Part shown: piece by piece, positions 1 through 7,578 of the stretch
How the letters are laid out: the number at the start of each line of letters is the position of its first letter
Numbering within the stretch: the stretch's first letter is position 1
NCBI GenBank assembly: GCA_038213615.1
Contig: JBBQSV010000007.1
Coordinates: forward strand, 1 to 34,167
DNA length: 34,167 nucleotides
DNA from: JBBQSV01 sp038213615
Lineage (GTDB): Bacteria > Patescibacteriota > Saccharimonadia > Saccharimonadales > OMJO01
Direction of reading: 5' to 3'
Position numbers and translations under genes: made by a program
The notes under the pieces: model-generated
What the model was told of the DNA's origin: nothing
The model's input: the letters and a program-made list of their open reading frames with translations, nothing else
The model's database searches: none

Positions 1-591
1 GAGCTGCAATCGCAGGGATCGGTCACGGAGTTAAAGTCTATGCTTGAACAGTTGCGTAAATCAGCAATAACCAATGTAGTGTTTGATATTGGCTTAATGA
101 GGGGCTTTGACTACTACACTGATGTGGTGTTTGAAGTGTTCGATACACATCCAGAAAACAACCGTAGCATGTTTGGCGGCGGTCGCTATGACGGCTTGGT
201 GGGGCTATTTGGTGTAGAGCCAGTACCAACTGTGGGCTTTGGCATGGGTGACGTTACTCTGCAGAACTTTTTGCAAGACCACCAGCTAATGCCAGCTCTC
301 AAACCGGTGACGGATATTTACTTGGTCCAGGTTGGCGTGACAGCCCAGCAAATTGACCCAATCCTAAAAGAGTTGCGCGAGATGGGCCTAAATGTAGCGG
401 CCGATCTGACTACCCGCAAACCCGATAAGCAGATCAAAACCGCCGCCAAAAAGGGCATTAACTACGCTTTGTTTATAGGGCCCAAAGAACTACAGACGGA
501 ACAATTTACATTACGTGATTTAACCGCCGGCACCGAAGAACAACACAGCCTGCAGCGTATTGTTAGCATTGTTAAAGACGCCCGCAAATAG
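1..591 (+). CDS. hisS: Histidyl-tRNA synthetase, C-terminal part (5' end outside window)
   Basis: Charges tRNA-His with histidine in the cytoplasm. The frame is open from base 1, so the ATG at 40 is an internal Met and about 196 residues of the protein are visible. Class II HisRS signatures are clear: RGFDYYTD (the histidine-binding RGxDYYT motif), GGGRYDGL and motif 3 VGFGMG. They are followed by an alpha/beta anticodon-binding domain of about 95 residues ending ...IVKDARK. The TAG stop is 39 nt before tig, so the two may be co-transcribed. Nothing looks degraded. The family assignment is certain; only the N-terminal half is missing from view. Confidence 0.96.
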   Translation, partial: ELQSQGSVTELKSMLEQLRKSAITNVVFDIGLMRGFDYYTDVVFEVFDTHPENNRSMFGGGRYDGLVGLFGVEPVPTVGFGMGDVTLQNFLQDHQLMPALKPVTDIYLVQVGVTAQQIDPILKELREMGLNVAADLTTRKPDKQIKTAAKKGINYALFIGPKELQTEQFTLRDLTAGTEEQHSLQRIVSIVKDARK

Positions 592-630
592 GCTGGCAAT
601 ACTCACTCTAATCTGTTAGGATAGGTTCCT

Positions 631-1914
631 ATGCAAGTTAAGCTAACAAATTTAACTGACACCAAAGTCAAGCTAACTGTCATCGCCAACGAGTCCGAGA
701 TGACCGCTGTTAAAGACGAGGTTTTAAAACACCTAGGTAGCAAGGTCAAATTGGCTGGTTTTCGTGAGGGCAAAGCTCCGGCTGCCATTGTAGAAAAAAA
801 TGTCGACCAAGCAGTACTACAAAACGACTTCTTAGAACACGCCATCAACGACATGTACGCGCAGGCCGTACGCCAGGAAAAGTTGCGACTAGCCGGAGCC
901 CCAGAAGTGTCGGTTGTTAAGTTTGTGCCATTTTCTATCCTAGAGTTCAATGCAGAAGTGGAAGTTATCGGCGAAGTTAAACTGCCAGACTACAGCAAAA
1001 TCAAAAAGGCTATGCCCAAAGCCGAGGTTTCGGCCGCCGACGTAGATGAGGTACTCAAATCTTTGCAAGCCCGACAAGCCGAGAGAAAGCCTGTAGACCG
1101 TGCTGCAAAATTGGGCGACGAAGCAGTTATCGACTTTAAAGGCACTGATACCAAGGGCGAAGCCATCAACGGAGCAGAAGGTAAGGCCTATCCGCTAACC
1201 TTGGGTAGCAACAACTTCATACCCGGATTCGAAGATAACTTGGTGGGTCTAAAAGCTGGTGAGTCAAAGACATTTGATCTGATATTCCCCAAAGACTACG
1301 GCGTAGCCGCTCTGGCTAGTAAAAAGGTTACCTTTGCCGTTACGGTCTCGACCGTTAGCGAAATGACAGAACCAAAGCTAGACGATGACTTTGCTGCAAA
1401 AGCCGGCCCCGTAAAGACGCTAAAAGAACTCAAAGATGACATCCGCAAACAGCTGATGCACGAAAAGACTCATCAAGTAGAGCGTAATTGGGAATCCGAA
1501 CTAGTCCGAGAAATTGCCTCTAAATCTAAGGTTGCCGTTCCCCAATCTTTGGTGGACGAACAAGTCGAACAGCTAATTCGCGAACTAAAACAAAATTTGA
1601 CGTACCGTGGCCAAACCTGGCAAGAGTATTTGAACGTCGAGGGCAAAGACGAAGAATCTTACAAAAAAGACGTTCTTGTGGCTCAGGCAACGGAACGCGT
1701 CAAGGCCGGCCTAGTACTCAGTGCCATTGCCGAACAAGAGAAATTTGATGTCTCACCGGCCGAACTAGACGATCGTTTACAGGCGATGAAGACCCAGTAC
1801 AAAGACCCGGCCATGCAGACAGAACTAGATAAGCCCGAGAACCAACAAGATATCGCCAGTCGCATACTCACCGAAAAAGTACTAACCCACCTTAGAAAAA
1901 TTAACAAAACGTAG
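631..1914 (+). CDS. tig: Trigger factor (ribosome-associated chaperone / peptidyl-prolyl isomerase)
   Basis: Binds near the ribosomal exit tunnel (L23/L29) and shields nascent chains. The product is 427 aa, the normal length. The ribosome-binding domain carries GFREGKAP at residues 43-50, matching the GFRxGK signature loop. An FKBP-type PPIase domain spans about residues 150-240 (FIPGFEDNLVGLKAGE), and a helical C-terminal chaperone domain follows. The ATG at 631 follows a GGAT-type weak Shine-Dalgarno. Its position before clpP resembles the common tig-clpP(-clpX) arrangement, but here a small orphan gene lies between them and no clpX is visible. Confidence 0.96.
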   Translation: MQVKLTNLTDTKVKLTVIANESEMTAVKDEVLKHLGSKVKLAGFREGKAPAAIVEKNVDQAVLQNDFLEHAINDMYAQAVRQEKLRLAGAPEVSVVKFVPFSILEFNAEVEVIGEVKLPDYSKIKKAMPKAEVSAADVDEVLKSLQARQAERKPVDRAAKLGDEAVIDFKGTDTKGEAINGAEGKAYPLTLGSNNFIPGFEDNLVGLKAGESKTFDLIFPKDYGVAALASKKVTFAVTVSTVSEMTEPKLDDDFAAKAGPVKTLKELKDDIRKQLMHEKTHQVERNWESELVREIASKSKVAVPQSLVDEQVEQLIRELKQNLTYRGQTWQEYLNVEGKDEESYKKDVLVAQATERVKAGLVLSAIAEQEKFDVSPAELDDRLQAMKTQYKDPAMQTELDKPENQQDIASRILTEKVLTHLRKINKT

Positions 1915-1916
1915 CC

Positions 1917-2216
1917 ATGGCGGAGAGTTATGAAGTACCGCCGGGCGAAAGCCCTGAGTGGCTAATTAAATCATCAAATATTAGAGCGCTCCTAGGCGAC
2001 TTTAATAGGAGTGGTTTGCCGTCGCTTGAACAAGTTTATGCAGAGTACTGGGAGGCTGGGGTATGCACCCTGGATGTAGATGTTCGGATACTATATAGTG
2101 TCATTTCTTCGCGAGCAGCAGAACTCATGGCTGAGGAAATGGATCGTCGTGATCACTGGCTGGCTACTTATGTAGGTGAGGCAGTTAAGAATGCTCGAGT
2201 AGATCCATTTACATAG
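1917..2216 (+). CDS. Hypothetical 99-aa acidic helical protein between tig and clpP
   Basis: Not recognised. It starts 2 nt after the tig stop codon (TAG-CC-ATG) with no clear Shine-Dalgarno of its own, so translation would depend on termination of tig. The protein looks soluble and helix-rich, for example SRAAELMAEEMDRRDHW near residues 63-79, with many acidic residues and no signal peptide or membrane segment. Codons such as AGA/AGG for Arg and TTA/TTG for Leu are more frequent than in tig. It fits the pattern of orphan ORFs placed directly behind conserved genes in this window. It is probably real because it is open over its whole length and tightly spaced, but its function is unknown. Confidence 0.6.
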   Translation: MAESYEVPPGESPEWLIKSSNIRALLGDFNRSGLPSLEQVYAEYWEAGVCTLDVDVRILYSVISSRAAELMAEEMDRRDHWLATYVGEAVKNARVDPFT

Positions 2217-2255
2217 AGATCAATGAAACTTCATAACCCATTTGGTTTTGTCGTC

Positions 2256-2280
2256 AGCCATCTTTGGTTAAGACATGGCT
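2256..2280 (+). terminator. Possible hairpin after the tig-orphan unit
   Basis: The inverted repeat AGCCAT (2256-2261) / ATGGCT (2275-2280) encloses a 13-nt loop in the spacer before the clpP promoter. No T-run follows, so this is at best a weak or Rho-assisted terminator. Confidence 0.25.
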
Positions 2281-2293
2281 CTGGTGAGGCCGA

Positions 2294-2320
2294 TTAGCAC
2301 TCTTGACTCGTGAGTGCTAG
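2294..2320 (+). promoter_or_regulatory. CIRCE operator (HrcA binding site) of clpP
   Basis: TTAGCACTC (2294-2302), nine bases, then GAGTGCTAG (2312-2320). This is the CIRCE inverted repeat with its exact 9-nt spacer and only the last base differing from the consensus right arm. CIRCE is bound by the heat-shock repressor HrcA. The -35 box of the clpP promoter lies inside the spacer, so a bound repressor would block RNA polymerase. This predicts heat-shock control of clpP by HrcA; hrcA itself is not in the window. Confidence 0.93.
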
Positions 2321-2331
2321 TTTCATATACT
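2303..2331 (+). promoter_or_regulatory. Sigma-70 type promoter of clpP
   Basis: -35 TTGACT (2303-2308), a 17-nt spacer, and -10 TATACT (2326-2331). Seven nucleotides separate the -10 from the ATG at 2339, so the transcription start is expected at or next to the A of the start codon. No Shine-Dalgarno can exist in that space, which makes clpP a strong leaderless-mRNA candidate. Confidence 0.85.
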
Positions 2332-2338
2332 TAAACAT

Positions 2339-2941
2339 ATGAATCCTAAGTCTATTTTGATCCCCACAGTCATCGAACAAGACGGTCGCATAGAACGTTC
2401 CTATGATATCTATTCACGGCTGCTAAAAGACCGAATTATCTTTGTTGGTGATGAGATCAATCCTCATACAGCTAACCTGATCGTTGCTCAGTTATTGTTC
2501 CTAGATAACGAAGACAGCAAAAAGGATATTTGCCTATACATTAACAGCCCTGGCGGTAGTGCCTATGATGCCCTAGCCATCTTTGACACCATGCAGTTTG
2601 TTAAGGCGGATGTTCAGACGGTGGGGATTGGCATACAGGCCAGTGCCGCGGCGTTTCTGCTGAGTAGTGGTACTAAAGGCAAGCGGTTTATCTTGCCCAA
2701 CGGCACAGTAATGATTCACCAACCTAGTAGCGGCACGCGTGGTAAGGTCACCGATCAGGAAATTGACTTAAAAGAAGCATTGCGTTTGAAGAAGGCCATG
2801 GAAGAAATCATGGCTAAAAACACTGGTCAAAAACTCGCCAAGGTTCATGCTGATATGGAACGTGATTTTTGGATGACAGCCGATGAAGCCAAAAAGTACG
2901 GTGTAGTAGACGCCGTAATCAAGCAGCCAACCAAATCCTAG
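2339..2941 (+). CDS. clpP: ATP-dependent Clp protease proteolytic subunit
   Basis: Serine protease subunit that forms the double-heptamer degradation chamber fed by ClpX, ClpA or ClpC. The product is 200 aa, the normal length. The catalytic triad can be placed by spacing as Ser102 (in GIQASAAAFLL), His127 (in MIHQP) and Asp176 (in ERDFW), the same 25- and 49-residue intervals as in E. coli ClpP. YINSPGGS (68-74) is the substrate-binding strand. The start at 2339 sits 7 nt after a TATACT box and under a CIRCE operator, so regulation by HrcA is expected. No Clp ATPase gene is adjacent. Confidence 0.97.
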   Translation: MNPKSILIPTVIEQDGRIERSYDIYSRLLKDRIIFVGDEINPHTANLIVAQLLFLDNEDSKKDICLYINSPGGSAYDALAIFDTMQFVKADVQTVGIGIQASAAAFLLSSGTKGKRFILPNGTVMIHQPSSGTRGKVTDQEIDLKEALRLKKAMEEIMAKNTGQKLAKVHADMERDFWMTADEAKKYGVVDAVIKQPTKS

Positions 2942-2967
2942 ATCTAGCTGCCGCTTGCTTAAGATGT

Positions 2968-2986
2968 TATAATAGGTGTGTAGGAG
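2968..2986 (+). promoter_or_regulatory. -10 box and Shine-Dalgarno of the 260-aa orphan gene
   Basis: A perfect TATAAT at 2968-2973, followed by AGGAG at 2982-2986, sits 6 nt before the ATG at 2993. No good -35 match was found at 16-18 nt. In contrast to the leaderless-type genes nearby, this one has a short leader carrying a canonical ribosome binding site. Confidence 0.6.
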
Positions 2987-2992
2987 AACTCA

Positions 2993-3775
2993 ATGCCTGA
3001 AGTTATTGGCGGTAATATTGAATCAATCACCTTCCATTTAGCCCGGCCCAACGGCTTCACTGATAAAGAAGGTACACTACTGAACGGTTTGGTCAGGGAT
3101 TCTTTGGCTGATGACTACCCTGATTATAGTAATCTTGAACGTGAAACTCTCGTGACTGAATCTAGTAAGCGGCGCAGGAACGCGAGCGGGGGGAAGATTA
3201 CCCCAGTTGAAACTGATTCAGGTAATGGCGTGAGTATTTATAGAAACGCAATTGATGTCGTGGCATGGGACGATGAACGCGACATGCCTGTTGCTTACCT
3301 AGCAACAGCCGACAATACATCTAGTAAACATAACGGTCTGTATGGAAAAGCTGAAGCCGAAGCTAAGATGAGGTTGGATCGTATGTCAAAAAAACGTTGG
3401 CACTGGTTTGGGATGCGACTAATCGATCCGACTACATTGCATAATGAGGCTCCAGAAGATTGGGGCTCAGATGACAGGCTAAGTATCTTGGACATCATGG
3501 CCTATTTATCCATGATAAACAAAGATCCCCGACAGCAAGTTTCGACCTACCCATGGAAGGGAGAGAGTTTCTGGGTGCCAACTATTACTTCATGGGGATT
3601 AACTGATGCAGGAGATCCCCCTAAACCTGTGTACCCTTTTGGTAAGCACCAAGATCCTGTTGAGCAATCTAGGTGGACGGGACCGAGCGTAGGTTATGCC
3701 CAGACTAAGATTGAAAACAAGCCAGGAGCCATAGAGCTACTAGAGAATCTCTCGGTTGCCGACCGGACCATATAG
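2993..3775 (+). CDS. Hypothetical 260-aa protein between clpP and rpoB
   Basis: Not recognised. It has its own TATAAT box and a canonical AGGAG, so it is a deliberate, independently expressed gene. The N-terminal third is polar. A beta-strand-like stretch around residues 88-106 (VVAWDDERDMPVAYLATAD) is followed by a charged helix (about 115-132) and an aromatic stretch (RWHWFGMRLIDP, about 133-144). The C-terminal part is rich in Trp, Pro and Gly. The alternation faintly recalls acyltransferase-like folds, but no acetyl-CoA loop (Q/RxxGxG) is visible, so I do not assign it. There is no signal peptide or membrane segment. An inverted repeat directly follows the stop. Confidence 0.7.
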   Translation: MPEVIGGNIESITFHLARPNGFTDKEGTLLNGLVRDSLADDYPDYSNLERETLVTESSKRRRNASGGKITPVETDSGNGVSIYRNAIDVVAWDDERDMPVAYLATADNTSSKHNGLYGKAEAEAKMRLDRMSKKRWHWFGMRLIDPTTLHNEAPEDWGSDDRLSILDIMAYLSMINKDPRQQVSTYPWKGESFWVPTITSWGLTDAGDPPKPVYPFGKHQDPVEQSRWTGPSVGYAQTKIENKPGAIELLENLSVADRTI

Positions 3776-3779
3776 CTCC

Positions 3780-3812
3780 TATTTCTGGCGTATTTTCTAT
3801 ACCTCAGAAATA
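3780..3812 (+). terminator. Inverted repeat behind the 260-aa orphan gene
   Basis: TATTTCTG (3780-3787) and CAGAAATA (3805-3812) form a perfect 8-bp stem with a 17-nt loop, starting 4 nt after the stop codon. It lacks a T-tract but is correctly placed to separate the orphan from the rpoB promoter. It may be a weak terminator or a 3'-end stabilising hairpin. Confidence 0.4.
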
Positions 3813-3816
3813 ACGC

Positions 3817-3845
3817 TTGACAATACAAAACTTATCTATCAAACT
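3817..3845 (+). promoter_or_regulatory. Candidate promoter of rpoB-rpoC
   Basis: A perfect -35 TTGACA (3817-3822) with a 17-nt spacer leads to the weak -10 CAAACT (3840-3845). If used, it gives a leader of about 130 nt before rpoB. The -10 is poor, so the assignment rests mainly on the -35 and the position. Confidence 0.45.
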
Positions 3846-3875
3846 GTGGTCTAAGAAGTAGTGTACGTCTGGGCT

Positions 3876-3899
3876 GTGCTCCTTTGTCGCTAAAGGCAC
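3876..3899 (+). promoter_or_regulatory. Bulged hairpin in the rpoB leader
   Basis: GTG (3876-3878), a 2-nt CT bulge, CCTTT (3881-3885), a 6-nt loop, then AAAGG (3892-3896) and CAC (3897-3899). The 5-bp apical stem, 6-nt loop and 2-nt bulge on the 5' side resemble the hairpin before rpsJ. It is a possible protein-binding element; its function is inferred only. Confidence 0.35.
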
Positions 3900-3980
3900 C
3901 AAAAATACCCTCGTAGAGATCTTCGCGCACGAATAAATAAAGTCAAATTTACACCAATCGTAACCGGAGTCTTATAATTT

Positions 3981-6900
3981 ATGCCCAAGGCCACAACTGT
4001 TAAGCCGTCTATTAATCTAAGCTCAAAACTCAGGACTTACGCCAGCGAAGTCACCAAAGATCTGGATCTGCCCAATTTGATAGACCATCAAAACACTAAC
4101 TTTCAATGGTTTATCGAGGAAGGTCTAGGTGAGTTACTAGCTGAAGTCAGCCCCATTGACGACTATACTGGCACTAAACTAAGCCTAAGTTTTAAGGGTT
4201 ACCACTTTGAAGATCCCAAGATGTCCGAGGCCGAGGCCCGTGACAACAACGTTAGTTTTGAAGCGCCATTAAAGGCTACTGTCGAACTGACCAACAAGGT
4301 TACCGGTGAAGTCAAAGAGCAAGAGATTTACTTAGGTGATTACCCATGGATGACAGACCGTGGTACTTTTGTGATCAACGGCGCCGAGCGCGTAGTAGTG
4401 TCACAGCTGATCCGTTCAGCGGGTGTATTCTTTACCGCTGATGCCCATTCTGGTCAACGACTCTATGGAGCTAAGGTTATACCTGGCCGTGGTGCATGGC
4501 TAGAATTCGAAACTGCTAGTTCTGGTGCTCTATTTGTAAAAATTGACCGTAAGCGCAAGATCCCAGTTACTACGCTACTAAAGGCCTTGGGCATGAACGA
4601 AGCCCAGATATTAGACGCTTTCAAACATGTTGATCAAGGTACGCTCAGCTACACCCAGACAACTCTAGACAAAGACCCTGCCAAGGGTAGTAACGAAGCT
4701 TTGATTGAAGTCTACCGTCGTTTGCGCCCGGGTGATCTAGCTACTGTCGACAACGCCCGCAGCCTAATTGAAAACATGTTTTACAACTTCAAACGTTTTG
4801 ACTTTAGCCGTGTTGGCCGTTACAAAATCAACAAGCGTTTGGACATAAAAGTTCCTAACACTATTGAAAACCGGATTATTACTTTAGAAGATCTAAAGGC
4901 TATCATTGCCGAGATTATTCGTCTAAACAACACTCAAGAACCAGCTGACGACATCGACAGTCTGGCTAACCGCCGCGTAAAGTTGGTTGGTGAGCTAATC
5001 CAGCGCCAGTTCCGTATCGGCTTACTACGCATGGAGCGCAATACCAAAGACCGTATGAGCATGTGCGAAATCGAAACTGTTACGCCAGCTCAGCTAATTA
5101 ACGCTCGCCCAGTTGTGGCAGCTGTTCGTGAGTTTTTTGCCAGTTCACAGTTAAGCCAGTTCATGGAACAGATCAACCCACTTAGTGAGCTAGCTCACAA
5201 ACGTCGTTTGAGTTCTATGGGACCTGGTGGGCTATCAAGAGAACGTGCTGGTTTTGAAGTCCGTGACGCCCACGCCACCCACTACGGCCGAATTTGTACC
5301 GTAGAAACACCAGAGGGCTCTAACATCGGCTTGGTTTTGAACCTGGCTGGATTTGCTCGTATAAATGACTACGGGTTTATCGAGACTCCATATTACAAGG
5401 TTACCAACGCAGCCACTGCCAAAGACGCCGCTGGCCACATTGCCGCCGTTGATCTAGAAGACGCCAAGGGCAAAGTGGTGGTCAAGGCCGGCCAAAAAAT
5501 TACTGCTGTCCAAGCCAAAAGCCTGGGCGCTGTAAAAAACCAAATCACCTGGCCTGTAAAAGCCCAGGTTACTAAAGAATTAATCTACCTAGATGCTTCT
5601 GCCGAAGGCACGGCAGTTATTGCCAACGCTGGCGAGAAAATCGATTCCGATGGCTACTTTGTAAACGAGCGCGTAAGTGCTCGTAACCACCTAGTCACTG
5701 GCGAGGTTGATGCTAATCAAGTAACCCATATCGACGCAGCGCCAAACCAGACTATTGGTGCCAACGCTACATTGATCCCATTCATCGAACGCGACCGTGT
5801 AGACCGCGCCCTAACTGGCGCCAACCAGCAAAAGCAGGCTGTCCCACTAATCCAGCCAAAAGCCGCCATTGTTGGCACTGGCTATGAAAACATGCTGGCT
5901 CTTAACACTAGCCAGTTAATTGTTGCCGAAGCCAAAGGTACAGTTACCAAAGCCTCAGCCGATGAAGTTGTGGTGGATTACAAAGGTACCAAAAAAACCT
6001 ACAATCCTGTCCACTTCCGCCGCAGCAACGAAGGCACTAGCATGAACCAAAAAGTGGTTGTTAACACTGGTGACAAGCTAGAACCAGGTCAGCCAATTAT
6101 AGAAGGCATGAGTGTAGAAGACGGCGAATTAGCTCTAGGCCGAGACGTGACCGTAGCCTTCATGCCCTGGAGCGGCTACAACTTTGAAGACGCTATCGTC
6201 ATTAGCAAACGCTTGATACAAGAAGACGTCTTTACCTCCGTACACATCATGGACTTTATGGTAGAAGTGCGCGAAACCAAGCTAGGACCAGAGGTCATCA
6301 CTCGTGATATTCCAAACGTTAGCGAAGAATCTTTGCGCCACCTGGACGATGAAGGTATCGTCCGAATCGGTGCCGAAGTTCGACCTGGCGACATTTTGGT
6401 GGGCAAGATTACGCCAAAAGGTGAACAAGAACTATCTAGCGAAGAGCGCCTACTGCGCGCCATCTTTGGCGAAAAGGCCAAAGAAGTCCGCGATACTTCA
6501 CAGCGCATGCCTAACGGCAAACACGGCAAGATTGTTGGCGTTAAGGTATTCAGCCGAGCCAACGGCCATGAGCTAAAAGCCGGTGTTTTGATGCAAATCC
6601 AGGTCTTTGTGGCCCAGATGCGTAAGATTCAGGTTGGCGACAAGCTAGCTGGACGACACGGTAACAAGGGTGTTATTGCCCGCGTTCTGTCCCCAGAAGA
6701 CATGCCATTTATGGAAGACGGTACTCCTGTAGACATAGTTTTGAACCCCATGGGCGTGCCTAGTCGTATGAACATTGGCCAGTTGTTTGAAACTCACCTG
6801 GGTATGGCCGCTCAAGCTTTGGGCATCAAAGTAGCCACCCCAGCCTTTAACGGCTTCAGCGTGGCTCAAGTTCACGCCATGCTTAAAAAAGCTGGTTTAC

Positions 6901-7577
6901 CAGAAGACGGCAAACAGCAACTATTTGACGGCCGAACCGGCGAAGCATTCCAGGAACGCACTGTAGTGGGCGTCATGCACATTCTAAAACTAGAACACAT
7001 GGTCATCGACAAGATTCACGCTCGTTCCACCGGACCATACACTATGGTTACTCAGCAGCCACTAGGTGGTAAAGCTCAGAACGGTGGCCAACGATTTGGA
7101 GAGATGGAAGTTTGGGCACTGGAGGCCTACGGCGCCAGCAACACTCTACAAGAAATGCTAACCATCAAATCAGACGACGTTTACGGACGTTCCAAGGCCT
7201 ACGAATCGATCATCAAAGGCACCGAGATTGTTGGACCCAAGGTACCAGAGAGCTTTAACGTACTAGTTAAAGAGTTGCAAGGTCTTGGTCTAAAAGTAGA
7301 CTTGATTGTCTCTGACACCATTATTGATGCCGAGGCCGTACTAGCTACCAACATCAAGGACGAAGCCGAACACTTGCCTGAAGTGAAAGTGCCGGAACCA
7401 CAGATTGGTGACGTAGATGTTAGCCAGGAACCATCGGCCGATGAATTCAGCCTAATGGACCTAAACGACGACGCATCTAGTGACGACACCACAGCTACCG
7501 ACGATAACGACGATAATACTGACGACGACGCTGCCGTTTTGGTTAGCGACGATCAAGAGAAAGAAGGGGAGGCTTAA
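3981..7577 (+). CDS. rpoB: DNA-directed RNA polymerase subunit beta
   Basis: Forms the catalytic cleft with beta'. The product is 1198 aa. Landmarks include the rifampicin-pocket region from about residue 388 (SSQLSQFMEQINPLSE, then HKRRLSSMGPGGL), ETPEGSNIGL, GYNFEDAIVIS, and GDKLAGRHGNKG with NPMGVPSRMNIGQ near the active centre. Two features are unusual. About 55 extra residues (roughly 475-530, with GKVVVKAGQKITA) are inserted between YYKV and the ELIYLDA strand. The C-terminus ends in a long Asp/Glu-rich tail of about 45 residues. A GGAG at 3966-3969, 11 nt upstream, supports the ATG at 3981. It precedes rpoC by 1 nt. Confidence 0.98.
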   Translation: MPKATTVKPSINLSSKLRTYASEVTKDLDLPNLIDHQNTNFQWFIEEGLGELLAEVSPIDDYTGTKLSLSFKGYHFEDPKMSEAEARDNNVSFEAPLKATVELTNKVTGEVKEQEIYLGDYPWMTDRGTFVINGAERVVVSQLIRSAGVFFTADAHSGQRLYGAKVIPGRGAWLEFETASSGALFVKIDRKRKIPVTTLLKALGMNEAQILDAFKHVDQGTLSYTQTTLDKDPAKGSNEALIEVYRRLRPGDLATVDNARSLIENMFYNFKRFDFSRVGRYKINKRLDIKVPNTIENRIITLEDLKAIIAEIIRLNNTQEPADDIDSLANRRVKLVGELIQRQFRIGLLRMERNTKDRMSMCEIETVTPAQLINARPVVAAVREFFASSQLSQFMEQINPLSELAHKRRLSSMGPGGLSRERAGFEVRDAHATHYGRICTVETPEGSNIGLVLNLAGFARINDYGFIETPYYKVTNAATAKDAAGHIAAVDLEDAKGKVVVKAGQKITAVQAKSLGAVKNQITWPVKAQVTKELIYLDASAEGTAVIANAGEKIDSDGYFVNERVSARNHLVTGEVDANQVTHIDAAPNQTIGANATLIPFIERDRVDRALTGANQQKQAVPLIQPKAAIVGTGYENMLALNTSQLIVAEAKGTVTKASADEVVVDYKGTKKTYNPVHFRRSNEGTSMNQKVVVNTGDKLEPGQPIIEGMSVEDGELALGRDVTVAFMPWSGYNFEDAIVISKRLIQEDVFTSVHIMDFMVEVRETKLGPEVITRDIPNVSEESLRHLDDEGIVRIGAEVRPGDILVGKITPKGEQELSSEERLLRAIFGEKAKEVRDTSQRMPNGKHGKIVGVKVFSRANGHELKAGVLMQIQVFVAQMRKIQVGDKLAGRHGNKGVIARVLSPEDMPFMEDGTPVDIVLNPMGVPSRMNIGQLFETHLGMAAQALGIKVATPAFNGFSVAQVHAMLKKAGLPEDGKQQLFDGRTGEAFQERTVVGVMHILKLEHMVIDKIHARSTGPYTMVTQQPLGGKAQNGGQRFGEMEVWALEAYGASNTLQEMLTIKSDDVYGRSKAYESIIKGTEIVGPKVPESFNVLVKELQGLGLKVDLIVSDTIIDAEAVLATNIKDEAEHLPEVKVPEPQIGDVDVSQEPSADEFSLMDLNDDASSDDTTATDDNDDNTDDDAAVLVSDDQEKEGEA

Positions 7578-7578
7578 T

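Noticed and set aside
3973..3978. TATAAT immediately before the rpoB ATG as a promoter
   Set aside because: It lies only 2 nt from the start codon, so transcription would begin inside the gene; no -35 partner at 16-18 nt, and a GGAG site upstream implies a longer mRNA.
6176..6576. Overlapping open frames on both strands within rpoB
   Set aside because: They are shadows of the highly conserved rpoB frame, with no independent ribosome binding site or recognisable product.
7480..7578. Upstream start extending rpoC by 33 residues
   Set aside because: It lies inside rpoB in another frame; the conserved beta' N-terminus and a GGGGAGG site fit the ATG at 7579.
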